Assembly: GCF_031583595.1 (NCBI RefSeq)
Contig: NZ_CP134145.1
Span: forward strand, 2,418,001 to 2,482,000
From: Thalassotalea psychrophila
GTDB taxonomy: Bacteria > Pseudomonadota > Gammaproteobacteria > Enterobacterales > Alteromonadaceae
Direction: 5' to 3'
DNA: 64,000 nucleotides
The position numbers and the translations under genes are program-made. Below, piece by piece: positions 8,609 to 16,231 of the stretch. The first letter of the stretch is position 1; every line of letters starts with the position of its first letter. The notes beneath the pieces are model-generated. The model was given only the letters and a program-made list of their open reading frames with translations, ran no database searches and was not told the DNA's origin.

Positions 8609-10219
8609 TTATGAATGTTGATTGTCTTGCTTTATCATATCGGCTGCTTTTTCACCGATCATTATTGTAGATGCGTTAGTATTACCACTGACCAGAGTTG
8701 GCATAATAGAGGCGTCAACAACTCGAATACCTTCTAAACCGTGCACCTTTAACCTCTCATCGACAACGGCCATATCATCATTGCCCATTTTACAAGTACC
8801 TACAGGATGATAAGCGTGCGATCCATATTCACGTAAGTATTGTTCAATTTCATTGTCATCGCTGAAACGCTTTTGTGGATGCATTGGGCCTTGGATATGT
8901 TTGTTCATTAATGGCTGATCAACCATTTCCTGAGCTTTTTTTACTGCTTTAACTAACTCAGACATATCATCAGGATGATCTAATAGATTTAATTGAATAT
9001 TAGGAGCTGATAGAGGGTTTGAATCTTTAAGAGTGACTTCACCACGGCTTTTAGGTCTTGATATATTAACTAATAAACTAAAGCCCCAATTGGTCATCAG
9101 TTTGTAATCACGAGCATGATCTCGATAAGCCATTGGAACCGAATGAATTTGAAAATTAGGGGTCGTCAAATGTTCATCTGTTTTGAAAAAGCCACCCACC
9201 GGAGTTACTGTATTTGCAAACCATCCTGTTTTATTCAGCAAATACTTTACTAAGGCGCTGCAACCTTTTGCGATGCCCTGAGGGTTCAATGCCAGCCCCG
9301 ATTTAGTTTTACTTTTATATACCAGCATCACATCAGGATGCTCTTGTAGGTTTTTACCTACACCTGACAATTCATGGACTACATCAATAGCGTGTTTATC
9401 TAGTTCTGGTTTAGGGCCAACTCCTGACAATAGTAGAAGTTGTGGAGAGTTAAAACTGCCACCGCAAACCAGCACTTCTTTGTTTGCTTTAATGGTATAA
9501 GTTTTACCATTTGCAATATACTCAACACCAACTGCACGTTTTCCGTCAAAAATAATACGCTGCACTTGTGAATTTGTTTTGACAGTTAAATTTTCTCGCA
9601 TCATTGCTGGTTCGATATAACATGCTTTTGTACTTGCTCGCACACCATTTTTAGTTGTAAATTGGTACACTCCGACACCTTCTTGACTAACGCCATTAAA
9701 ATCAGAGTTATAAGGGTATCCTTGTGCGAGTATACTTTGCTTAAATGAGTCACAAATATCAAATTCAGTAACGCCATCACTTACATTTAATGGTCCATTA
9801 ACATTATGAAATTCACACTCTCCACGTTCATTGTTTTCTGCTTTTTTAAAGTAAGGTAGAACTTGTTCATAGCCCCAGGTGGTATTGCCCAACTCAGACC
9901 ATATTTCATAATCGGTTTTATCACCCCTAATATATACCATGCCATTAATGCTACTCGAACCACCTAGAACTTTACCTCTTGGCTGATATTGACTACGGTT
10001 GTTCATTGATTTATCTTTTTGAGTGTTAAACTTCCAGTTCCATTTATTAATTTTAAAATCTTGGATCAGTGCCGCCATACCTACTGGTACTGAAATCAGT
10101 GGGGATTTACCTTTTGATCCTGCCTCAAGTAAACATACGTCAATAGTGTTGTCTTCACTTAGCCGATTGGCTAGAACACCTCCGGCTGAGCCGCCACCAA
10201 TAATTATATAGTCATGCAT
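8609..10219 (-). CDS. GMC-family FAD-dependent alcohol dehydrogenase
   Basis: A 536-residue glucose-methanol-choline oxidoreductase. The FAD-binding GGGSAGG is at residues 8-14, GMC signature 1 (RGKVLGGSSSINGMVYIRGD) at 81-100, signature 2 (GGSFNSPQLLLLSGV) at 253-267. The catalytic pair is H471 (HPVGTC) and N514 (GNTNAS). The family includes choline dehydrogenase BetA and the aliphatic alcohol dehydrogenase AlkJ. Neighbours (aldehyde dehydrogenase upstream, acyl-CoA synthetase downstream, no betaine genes) favour an AlkJ-like role oxidising a primary alcohol to its aldehyde and passing electrons to quinone at the membrane. The ATG at 10219 has AAAGG about 9 bases upstream. It lies 73 bases after the aldehyde dehydrogenase gene and is probably cotranscribed. 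Confidence 0.9.
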   Translation of the reverse strand: MHDYIIIGGGSAGGVLANRLSEDNTIDVCLLEAGSKGKSPLISVPVGMAALIQDFKINKWNWKFNTQKDKSMNNRSQYQPRGKVLGGSSSINGMVYIRGDKTDYEIWSELGNTTWGYEQVLPYFKKAENNERGECEFHNVNGPLNVSDGVTEFDICDSFKQSILAQGYPYNSDFNGVSQEGVGVYQFTTKNGVRASTKACYIEPAMMRENLTVKTNSQVQRIIFDGKRAVGVEYIANGKTYTIKANKEVLVCGGSFNSPQLLLLSGVGPKPELDKHAIDVVHELSGVGKNLQEHPDVMLVYKSKTKSGLALNPQGIAKGCSALVKYLLNKTGWFANTVTPVGGFFKTDEHLTTPNFQIHSVPMAYRDHARDYKLMTNWGFSLLVNISRPKSRGEVTLKDSNPLSAPNIQLNLLDHPDDMSELVKAVKKAQEMVDQPLMNKHIQGPMHPQKRFSDDNEIEQYLREYGSHAYHPVGTCKMGNDDMAVVDERLKVHGLEGIRVVDASIMPTLVSGNTNASTIMIGEKAADMIKQDNQHS

Positions 10220-10292
10220 AAATTTTAACCTTTGTTGTAATATTTTTGTTTTTGGTTGTTATTGTTGTTGGATTGCTTTTAATGTTTAGCGC

Positions 10293-11690
10293 CTAGATCT
10301 TTAGTAAAAATTTAAGAACGGGTTTAATCAGGCTATTGTCATATGGTGGACTGGTCCATTTGCCGGGATAAAATTTTCCTCGAGTTAATACTGTTTTTGC
10401 TTTCGATAACGCCTTAAAACCTTCAGGTCCGTGATAATGACCAATCCCTGATTCACCAACTCCACCAAACGGTGCATCGTCACACATTGCATGGAATAAC
10501 ACTTCGTTAATGCTAACCCCTCCAGAATGAGTGTTATCGAGAAGATATTGCTGACTCTTTTTATTGAAAGTCATAATGTAAAGGCCAAGAGGGCTGGTTT
10601 TATTGTTAATGTATGAGGAAACTTCTTCTAAATTTTTATAAGTTTTAATTGGCAAAATAGGACCAAAAATCTCTTCCTGCATTAATTGCATGTCTTCAGT
10701 AACATTGGACACTAAGTGAGTCGCCATTAAGCGAGTCGAAGCATTACCTTCGATATTATTGGCAGAAGTAATTGTTGCGCCTTTTTGTTTCGCATCACTT
10801 AATAAATTTTGAAAGCGTTGGAAATGACGATCACTGTGAATACTGGTGTGATCTTTGTTGTTAGCAAAATCAGGAAATAGTTTTTGAAATTTCTTGCAAT
10901 AGGCCTGTACGAATTCAGTTTCTTTATCCGCTGGACAAAAAATGTAATCCGGCGCTAAACAAATTTGACCAGAATTAAAGGCTTTACCAAATACGATGCG
11001 ACTAACCGCATCATCAATATCTATGTCTTCACCAATAATAACTGGACATTTACCGCCAAGCTCAAGTGTTACTGGCGTTAAGTTTTTAGCTGCAGCGCTC
11101 ATAACATGTTTTCCAACAGTGGTAGAGCCGGTAAAAACTAAATGATCAAATGGCAGTTGTGAGAATTCAGCTGAAACACTTGCTTCACCTTCAACCATAG
11201 ATACTAAGTTTTGATCGAATGCTTGCTCAATAATTTTAGCGACAATCTGATTGGTATTAGGATTAAATTCAGACATTTTAATCATTGCATGATTGCCTGC
11301 TGATAGGGCGGTTACCAATGGAGCCAGAGTTACCGTAAGCGGGGCATTCCACGAACCTATGATCCCTACAACGCCTAGTGGTTGGTACATTACTTTTACT
11401 TTTGCACCACCTAATAATAACCCCGAATGACGCTTTTCTGCTTTCATCCAACCTTTAAGTTTTCTACATGAATAGTTGATGTAATTGATTGTAGGTAAAA
11501 TATCCAGCAGTTGTGATTCAGTGGTGCTGCGTTGTCCAAAATCTTTATTCAAAGCAGCACACAAAGCATCCTGATGCTTGAGTAAAGCGTCTTTTAATGA
11601 CTGTAAACGCTTAATTCTTTCTTGTCTTGATGGCATAGGTGACTTTAAAAAAGAGTCTTTATGTGCTTTTAATTGTGTTAATAACTTCAT
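10293..11690 (-). CDS. Aldehyde dehydrogenase (coniferyl-aldehyde-dehydrogenase-like)
   Basis: A 465-residue NAD(P)-dependent aldehyde dehydrogenase with the general base E210 in LELGGKCP and the catalytic thiol C244 in GQICLAPDY. The cofactor loop FTGSTTVGK is at residues 186-194. The ICLAPDY form and the relatively short chain are typical of the ALDH3-like/CalB group, which oxidises fatty, aromatic and long-chain aldehydes, rather than of betaine aldehyde dehydrogenases. It is first of three minus-strand genes and would oxidise the aldehyde made by the GMC enzyme. Its start faces an AraC gene across 209 bases, a likely regulated divergent promoter. No strong ribosome site precedes the ATG, but no better start is available. 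Confidence 0.9.
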   Translation of the reverse strand: MKLLTQLKAHKDSFLKSPMPSRQERIKRLQSLKDALLKHQDALCAALNKDFGQRSTTESQLLDILPTINYINYSCRKLKGWMKAEKRHSGLLLGGAKVKVMYQPLGVVGIIGSWNAPLTVTLAPLVTALSAGNHAMIKMSEFNPNTNQIVAKIIEQAFDQNLVSMVEGEASVSAEFSQLPFDHLVFTGSTTVGKHVMSAAAKNLTPVTLELGGKCPVIIGEDIDIDDAVSRIVFGKAFNSGQICLAPDYIFCPADKETEFVQAYCKKFQKLFPDFANNKDHTSIHSDRHFQRFQNLLSDAKQKGATITSANNIEGNASTRLMATHLVSNVTEDMQLMQEEIFGPILPIKTYKNLEEVSSYINNKTSPLGLYIMTFNKKSQQYLLDNTHSGGVSINEVLFHAMCDDAPFGGVGESGIGHYHGPEGFKALSKAKTVLTRGKFYPGKWTSPPYDNSLIKPVLKFLLKI

Positions 11691-11899
11691 GATTTATATA
11701 TTAATCCGTGGCATTGATGTTTTTATAATTGTTTTTTTATGGGATAAACTAGCAACTTGATTTAAATCGTTTTTACTAGGAATTGAGCTGATGTTACAAT
11801 TTAATACATTTTCAAATGACTCTTGAGACGACATTCGACTACTCTTGACACGTCACCAATGTTATAGTGTTGTTATTACAATCAATATTTTAAGAAACA

Positions 11900-12964
11900 A
11901 TGACATTTAATAAACAATTTAATTTTGAGCAATCAGCTGCCGTAGATGATGAAAACCTGATCTATGTATCTGCAACTTATTTGCTAATGATGTTGCCGTT
12001 GTTGGATGAATACGAGATTGATCAAATCAGCTACTTTGCTGATGAAGGCGTTGATGTTACTAAGCTAGGGGATATTGGCTATCAAATTCCAAATAAGGTT
12101 TCTTGCATCCTTTGGCAAAAGCTTTTCGATTTTACTCAAGATGAAAATATAGGCATTAAAGCCGGCCGCTTTGCCAGCCCTAAAATATTCAATATTCTTG
12201 GGCCTTCAATGGGATTAACACAAACTCCGCTGGAAGGGATGGAAACAATGTTTCGATTCTTTCGATTGTTTTCTAATGCTGCGCGCATGTATCTGGTAAG
12301 GATAAAAGCAGGTTATCGTTTACAAATTAATGTACTCACCAACCTTGAGGTACCTAAAGCTAATATAGATGCTTTTTTCTCTGCTTTTATTACCATATGT
12401 CGACAGCATTATGGCGATGATTTTTCGCCAATGTCGATGAAGGTTCCATACCCTGAAATTAAAGATAAAACCTATTTTCAGCGTTTTTTTCGCTGCCCAG
12501 TTGAGGTTTCAGCCAATAAATTGGAAATGGTGTTTGCTAAAGATATGCTTGAAAGGAAAGTCAGTAGTATGACTGGCTTTGGTTCCGGTTTATTACCGAC
12601 CGTGTCAACCAAAGCATTAAAGGACGGATTGAAAAAAATTGATAAGTATCATTTGATTGATCAAGTTAAAATTTTGGTTAAACAAAATTTAGCTACCGAT
12701 GAAGCGTCTATTACTAATATTGCTGCTCGATTGCATATGAGCGAAAGAACGCTGCAACGTCGCCTCGCCAGCCATGAATATAATTTTAGGAATTTGACCG
12801 AAGATTGCCGGCATGAATTAGCATTGGACTACGTACCTAATTCCGATTTGTCATTAACCGATATTAGCCATTTACTTGGCTTTTCAAACTACAATAATTT
12901 TGCCCGAGCATTTAAACGTTGGACTGGCTCGTCTCCCAAATCTTATCAATCATTTAATGGTTAA
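11900..12964 (+). CDS. AraC-family regulator with arabinose-binding-type N-terminal domain
   Basis: A 354-residue protein. The N-terminal ~200 residues resemble the AraC ligand domain of the OruR/ArgR-like group, and the C-terminal ~100 residues are an AraC double HTH: AARLHMSERTLQRRLASHEY followed by ISHLLGFSNYNNFARAFKRW and TGSSPKSYQ. Proteins of this shape activate catabolic operons such as ornithine or lipid degradation. It is divergent from the aldehyde dehydrogenase gene and 124 bases upstream of the racemase gene on the same strand, so it is well placed to control both sides of the cluster. Its inducer is unknown. The ATG was kept because the N-terminus fits the family. Confidence 0.9.
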   Translation: MTFNKQFNFEQSAAVDDENLIYVSATYLLMMLPLLDEYEIDQISYFADEGVDVTKLGDIGYQIPNKVSCILWQKLFDFTQDENIGIKAGRFASPKIFNILGPSMGLTQTPLEGMETMFRFFRLFSNAARMYLVRIKAGYRLQINVLTNLEVPKANIDAFFSAFITICRQHYGDDFSPMSMKVPYPEIKDKTYFQRFFRCPVEVSANKLEMVFAKDMLERKVSSMTGFGSGLLPTVSTKALKDGLKKIDKYHLIDQVKILVKQNLATDEASITNIAARLHMSERTLQRRLASHEYNFRNLTEDCRHELALDYVPNSDLSLTDISHLLGFSNYNNFARAFKRWTGSSPKSYQSFNG

Positions 12965-13088
12965 CTCTGCTTTCCTATAAGAGGTAGAGTAAGTTTTGTT
13001 CATAGAATGGTGTTATTTTGTCATTGTAGTTAACGTTGTTCTCGCTTAATTTGTCGCCATTAATAAAATTAAGCGGATAGACAAACCC

Positions 13089-14267
13089 ATGCCATTAAAG
13101 TCTCTTAAAGTACTCGATTTCTCAACGTTATTACCCGGCCCATTTGCGACTATGATGTTAGCTGACATGGGGGCAGAGGTTCTTAGAATTGAAGCACCTA
13201 ACAGGCAGGACCTTACAAGAATATTGCCTCCTTTGGATGAACAAGGAGTGTCTTATATCCATCAAACCCTAAATCGCTCGAAACGTTCACTGGGTTTAAA
13301 CTTGAAAAAACCGGATGCGGTTGAATTAGTTAAAAAGCTGGTTGCTGAATACGATATCGTAATAGAGCAGTTCCGTCCTGGGGTTATGCAACGTTTCGGC
13401 TTAGATTATCAAACCTTAAAACCAATAAACCCTAAATTAATTTATTGTTCTATTACTGGTTATGGCCAAACTGGTCCATATAAACATCGTGGTGGTCATG
13501 ATATTAACTACTTAGCAATCGCTGGTGTGGCTAGTTATACCGGTACTAAAGAAACCGGTCCGATCCCAGTCGGCTTTCAAATTGCGGATGTAGCAGGTGG
13601 TTCAATGCATGCCGTTAACGGTATTCTTGCCGCAGTAATCGAACGTCAAATTAGTGGAGAAGGGCAATACATAGATATCAGTATGACTGACGCTGCGTTT
13701 GCTTTAAATGCTATGAGTGGCGCTGGTGCACTTGGTAGTGGTATCGCTCCTGGACTTGAACAAGAAACACTTAATGGTGCTTCTTTTTACAATCATTACG
13801 AAACTAACGATGGCCGTCATTTTTCTGTTGGCAGTATAGAGCCTGCGTTTATGCAGCAACTCTGTCAAACCATAGGCAGAGAAGATTTGATCAAAAATGG
13901 TTTTGACTACAGTGCTGAATCACAAGCACCGTTAATAGCTGCATTAAAAGTTGCGTTTAAACAACATGATTTTGATTATTGGCAAGACGTATTCGTCAAG
14001 CTTGACGCCTGTGTTGAACCTACTCTAACGGTAGTAGAAGCGGCAGAGCATCCACAAATGCAAGCTCGAAATATGGTTGTTGAAGTATCTACTGAAGATA
14101 ACAACAAAATAAAGCAAATAGCTTCACCAATTAAATTTTCAAGAAACCAACCTAACTACACTTCTGCTGGTTGCAGCGTAGGTCATCATAATCAGGAAGT
14201 TTTAGCTGAGATGGGTTTCAGTAGTGAAGAGATTGAAACTATGCAAGTAAATGGCGTATTAGGATAA
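13089..14267 (+). CDS. Alpha-methylacyl-CoA racemase (CaiB/BaiF family)
   Basis: A 392-residue class III CoA-transferase-fold protein. Beyond general family similarity it has features typical of true alpha-methylacyl-CoA racemases (human AMACR, mycobacterial MCR): the GGHDINYLA motif with H137 and D138, D167 in QIADVAGG, E251 in VGSIEPAF, and the segment NGASFYNHYETNDG preceding it. H137, D167 and E251 correspond to residues implicated in proton transfer on either face of the 2-methyl carbon. It would interconvert (2R)- and (2S)-2-methylacyl-CoAs, needed because beta-oxidation accepts only the S form. This implies a methyl-branched substrate, such as an isoprenoid or a C27 sterol side chain. 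A second AraC gene follows. Formyl-CoA-transferase-like activity is less likely given the motif set. Confidence 0.85.
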   Translation: MPLKSLKVLDFSTLLPGPFATMMLADMGAEVLRIEAPNRQDLTRILPPLDEQGVSYIHQTLNRSKRSLGLNLKKPDAVELVKKLVAEYDIVIEQFRPGVMQRFGLDYQTLKPINPKLIYCSITGYGQTGPYKHRGGHDINYLAIAGVASYTGTKETGPIPVGFQIADVAGGSMHAVNGILAAVIERQISGEGQYIDISMTDAAFALNAMSGAGALGSGIAPGLEQETLNGASFYNHYETNDGRHFSVGSIEPAFMQQLCQTIGREDLIKNGFDYSAESQAPLIAALKVAFKQHDFDYWQDVFVKLDACVEPTLTVVEAAEHPQMQARNMVVEVSTEDNNKIKQIASPIKFSRNQPNYTSAGCSVGHHNQEVLAEMGFSSEEIETMQVNGVLG

Positions 14268-14331
14268 TTAAAACCTGATATTTTATGGTTTCATGTTTAT
14301 TCAAAGTATCACATTTTAGATATTTAGCTTA

Positions 14332-14365
14332 AATGGAATTCTCTAAATTGAGAATTCCATTAGTT
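14332..14365 (+). terminator. Perfect 12-bp-arm hairpin after the racemase gene
   Basis: AATGGAATTCTC (14332-14343) and GAGAATTCCATT (14350-14361) are exact reverse complements around a 6-base loop and are followed by AGTTTT. It lies between the racemase stop and the second AraC start, ending 19 bases before that ATG. It probably terminates the racemase transcript, although the T-tract is short; an operator role is possible. Confidence 0.55.
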
Positions 14366-14380
14366 TTAAGGTTTTTTTAG

Positions 14381-15415
14381 ATGCACCAATTATTGGCCAA
14401 CAGTTACAGTGGCACATTAAAATTTTTACAGCCTACGATTGAAAAGTATGGTGTTGATGTCGATTCAACATTGGTTGAAGCTGGCATTGATATGAACAAA
14501 TTTAATTCTATCTACAAACGGATTCCATGCCATTTGAGTAGTAAATATGTGGATCTGATTGTAAAAAAATCATCACCTATTGTTGCCATTAAAGCCTGTG
14601 AACACTTGAATCCTGCGATATTTCAATCTTTTGGTACTGGTCTATTGTTTAGTAAGTCTTTAACTGACTTTTGCCATCGTTATGTTAATGGCTTTGCTTT
14701 TATTTCAAGCGCAATTAACGTTAACTTTATTCAGGACAGCTTTGAAAGCTATTTAACGTTTGATGAAAACACGTATTTAAATGAGGTCAATTCGAACTTT
14801 TATTCGGATATATTTGCGGCATTAACATTAAAGTTCATTAAATTAATGATTGGCGCTGACTTTAAAGCAAAAAAAGTGTGCTTATCTTGGACACCAGACG
14901 ATTACATGTTGCAAGAGTACATAGATTATTTTGGTGAAAATATAGAATTTTCAGCCGATAAAACCAAGATTGTTTTTGACTACAATTCATTAGATGTTGA
15001 ACTACCGTTTGCAAATGAAAAGCTTGCAAAACAATCAGATAAAATGGTTGTTGAATTTTTAAAGCGCAGTAGCGCTTTCAATTTCACCTCAAAAGTGAGC
15101 AATATAATTTTGAAGTTATTGCTTAACGGTAATTGTAGCAAACTTAATGTGGCAGAAATTTGTGGAATATCAGAGCGCACCCTTAACAACAAATTAAATG
15201 CAGAAGGGACTAACTTTAAAAGTATTGTTGAGAAAATAAGAAAGTCATATTCGATCTACTATTTACAAGAAGGCAACTTAACGCCAGAGCAATTAGCATT
15301 TAAATTGGGGTATTGTAACTACGGAAACTTTTCCAGAGCTTTTAAAGCTTGGTATGGTGTTTCACCATTACACTACAAAAACGATCATAAGAAAGGAATA
15401 CTTTTAGCAAGTTAA
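14381..15415 (+). CDS. Second AraC-family regulator
   Basis: A 344-residue protein with the same layout as the AraC at 11900-12964: an N-terminal ligand domain of ~220 residues (poorly conserved, OruR-like opening) and a C-terminal HTH pair, VAEICGISERTLNNKLNAEG and FKLGYCNYGNFSRAFKAW, closing with YGVSPLHYK. The two AraC proteins are clearly diverged, not a recent duplication. AAGG lies about 9 bases before the ATG. It ends the catabolic region and is followed by a terminator. It could regulate the racemase or genes elsewhere; the target is not evident from sequence. Confidence 0.87.
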   Translation: MHQLLANSYSGTLKFLQPTIEKYGVDVDSTLVEAGIDMNKFNSIYKRIPCHLSSKYVDLIVKKSSPIVAIKACEHLNPAIFQSFGTGLLFSKSLTDFCHRYVNGFAFISSAINVNFIQDSFESYLTFDENTYLNEVNSNFYSDIFAALTLKFIKLMIGADFKAKKVCLSWTPDDYMLQEYIDYFGENIEFSADKTKIVFDYNSLDVELPFANEKLAKQSDKMVVEFLKRSSAFNFTSKVSNIILKLLLNGNCSKLNVAEICGISERTLNNKLNAEGTNFKSIVEKIRKSYSIYYLQEGNLTPEQLAFKLGYCNYGNFSRAFKAWYGVSPLHYKNDHKKGILLAS

Positions 15416-15439
15416 CGACTTGTTCTTAAATTGCAGATA

Positions 15440-15466
15440 CGAAAAGCCCTTGTAGGGCTTTTTTTG
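15440..15466. terminator. Rho-independent terminator after AraC, bidirectional
   Basis: AAAAGCCCT-TGT-AGGGCTTTTTTT (about 15442-15465) is a canonical terminator for the plus-strand AraC gene. Read on the minus strand it occupies the same position relative to the decayed initiator tRNA copy (15491-15544) as the terminator at 15588-15614 does to the first intact copy. It may therefore be part of an ancient tRNA-plus-terminator duplication. Confidence 0.82.
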
Positions 15467-15490
15467 ATCTTTATTGCGTTTGCTGAGCAT

Positions 15491-15544
15491 TGGTTGCGGG
15501 AGCCCTTAATTTGTAAAGTGTGAACTGACGACCTTCGGGTTATG
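15491..15544 (-). pseudogene. Decayed initiator tRNA (3' half remnant)
   Basis: TGGTTGCGGGAGCC (CCA end plus acceptor strand, 15491-15504) and TGAACTGACGACC through GGGTTATG (T-arm to anticodon, about 15521-15544) are identical to the intact initiator tRNA genes, but they are separated by unrelated bases. The entire 5' half beyond the anticodon is missing. It cannot fold as a tRNA. It lies at the downstream end of the three-copy array and keeps its own terminator. Confidence 0.8.
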
Positions 15545-15587
15545 CCTTTTAATTACCGCTGCAATGAATTTACCATACGTCAGAAAC

Positions 15588-15614
15588 GAAAAAAGCCCGT
15601 TAGGGCTTCTTTTC
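15588..15614 (-). terminator. Terminator of the initiator tRNA array
   Basis: On the minus strand, AAGCCC-TAAC-GGGCTT followed by six Ts lies 18 bases beyond the last intact tRNA CCA. It is a strong Rho-independent terminator for the three-tRNA transcript. Confidence 0.8.
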
Positions 15615-15631
15615 GTAGTTTGATTGAGAAT

Positions 15632-15708
<77 letters not shown>

Positions 15709-15768
15709 TCCGTGGTTCTCTCAAACTAATTGTCATATTACATGCTTCTTTACTGGTAGATAAAGAAT

Positions 15769-15845
<77 letters not shown>

Positions 15846-15896
15846 CCTGTAATATGTTTGAATTCAGAAATTCTTTTTAGTTCCCTAAAGAAGAAT

Positions 15897-15973
<77 letters not shown>

Positions 15974-15989
15974 CCTGAATTCGAGGCGT

Positions 15990-16018
15990 ACTATAAGGAT
16001 TGCCTTATAGGATTGCAA
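15990..16018 (-). promoter_or_regulatory. Sigma70 promoter of the initiator tRNA array
   Basis: On the minus strand TTGCAA (16018-16013) and TATAGT (15995-15990) are separated by exactly 17 bases. A GC-rich ACGCC follows the -10 box, as in stringently controlled stable-RNA promoters. The distance to the first tRNA (about 16 bases) leaves a short leader. Confidence 0.72.
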
Positions 16019-16231
16019 GTAGATTTTACCATATTTATTAATTAAATTGATAATATGAATAATAATCAAACAACCGGTGTATTTTTGTTCTTAAATTGTA
16101 TGAGAATTAGCTATCTCTGTAGAAGTGAGTGATTCAATATCCGAGATTAATTAGTTATTTAAAGTAATTGGCTAAGACAAATGATGGTAGGTCGTTTATA
16201 ATCTGCGCCATCAAATGCTTTGGATCAACAC

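Noticed and set aside
8609-10219. Choline dehydrogenase BetA for glycine betaine synthesis
   Set aside because: No BetB/BetI partners are nearby, the adjacent aldehyde dehydrogenase is of the CalB-like type, and an acyl-CoA synthetase follows, which fits alcohol-to-acyl-CoA conversion better.
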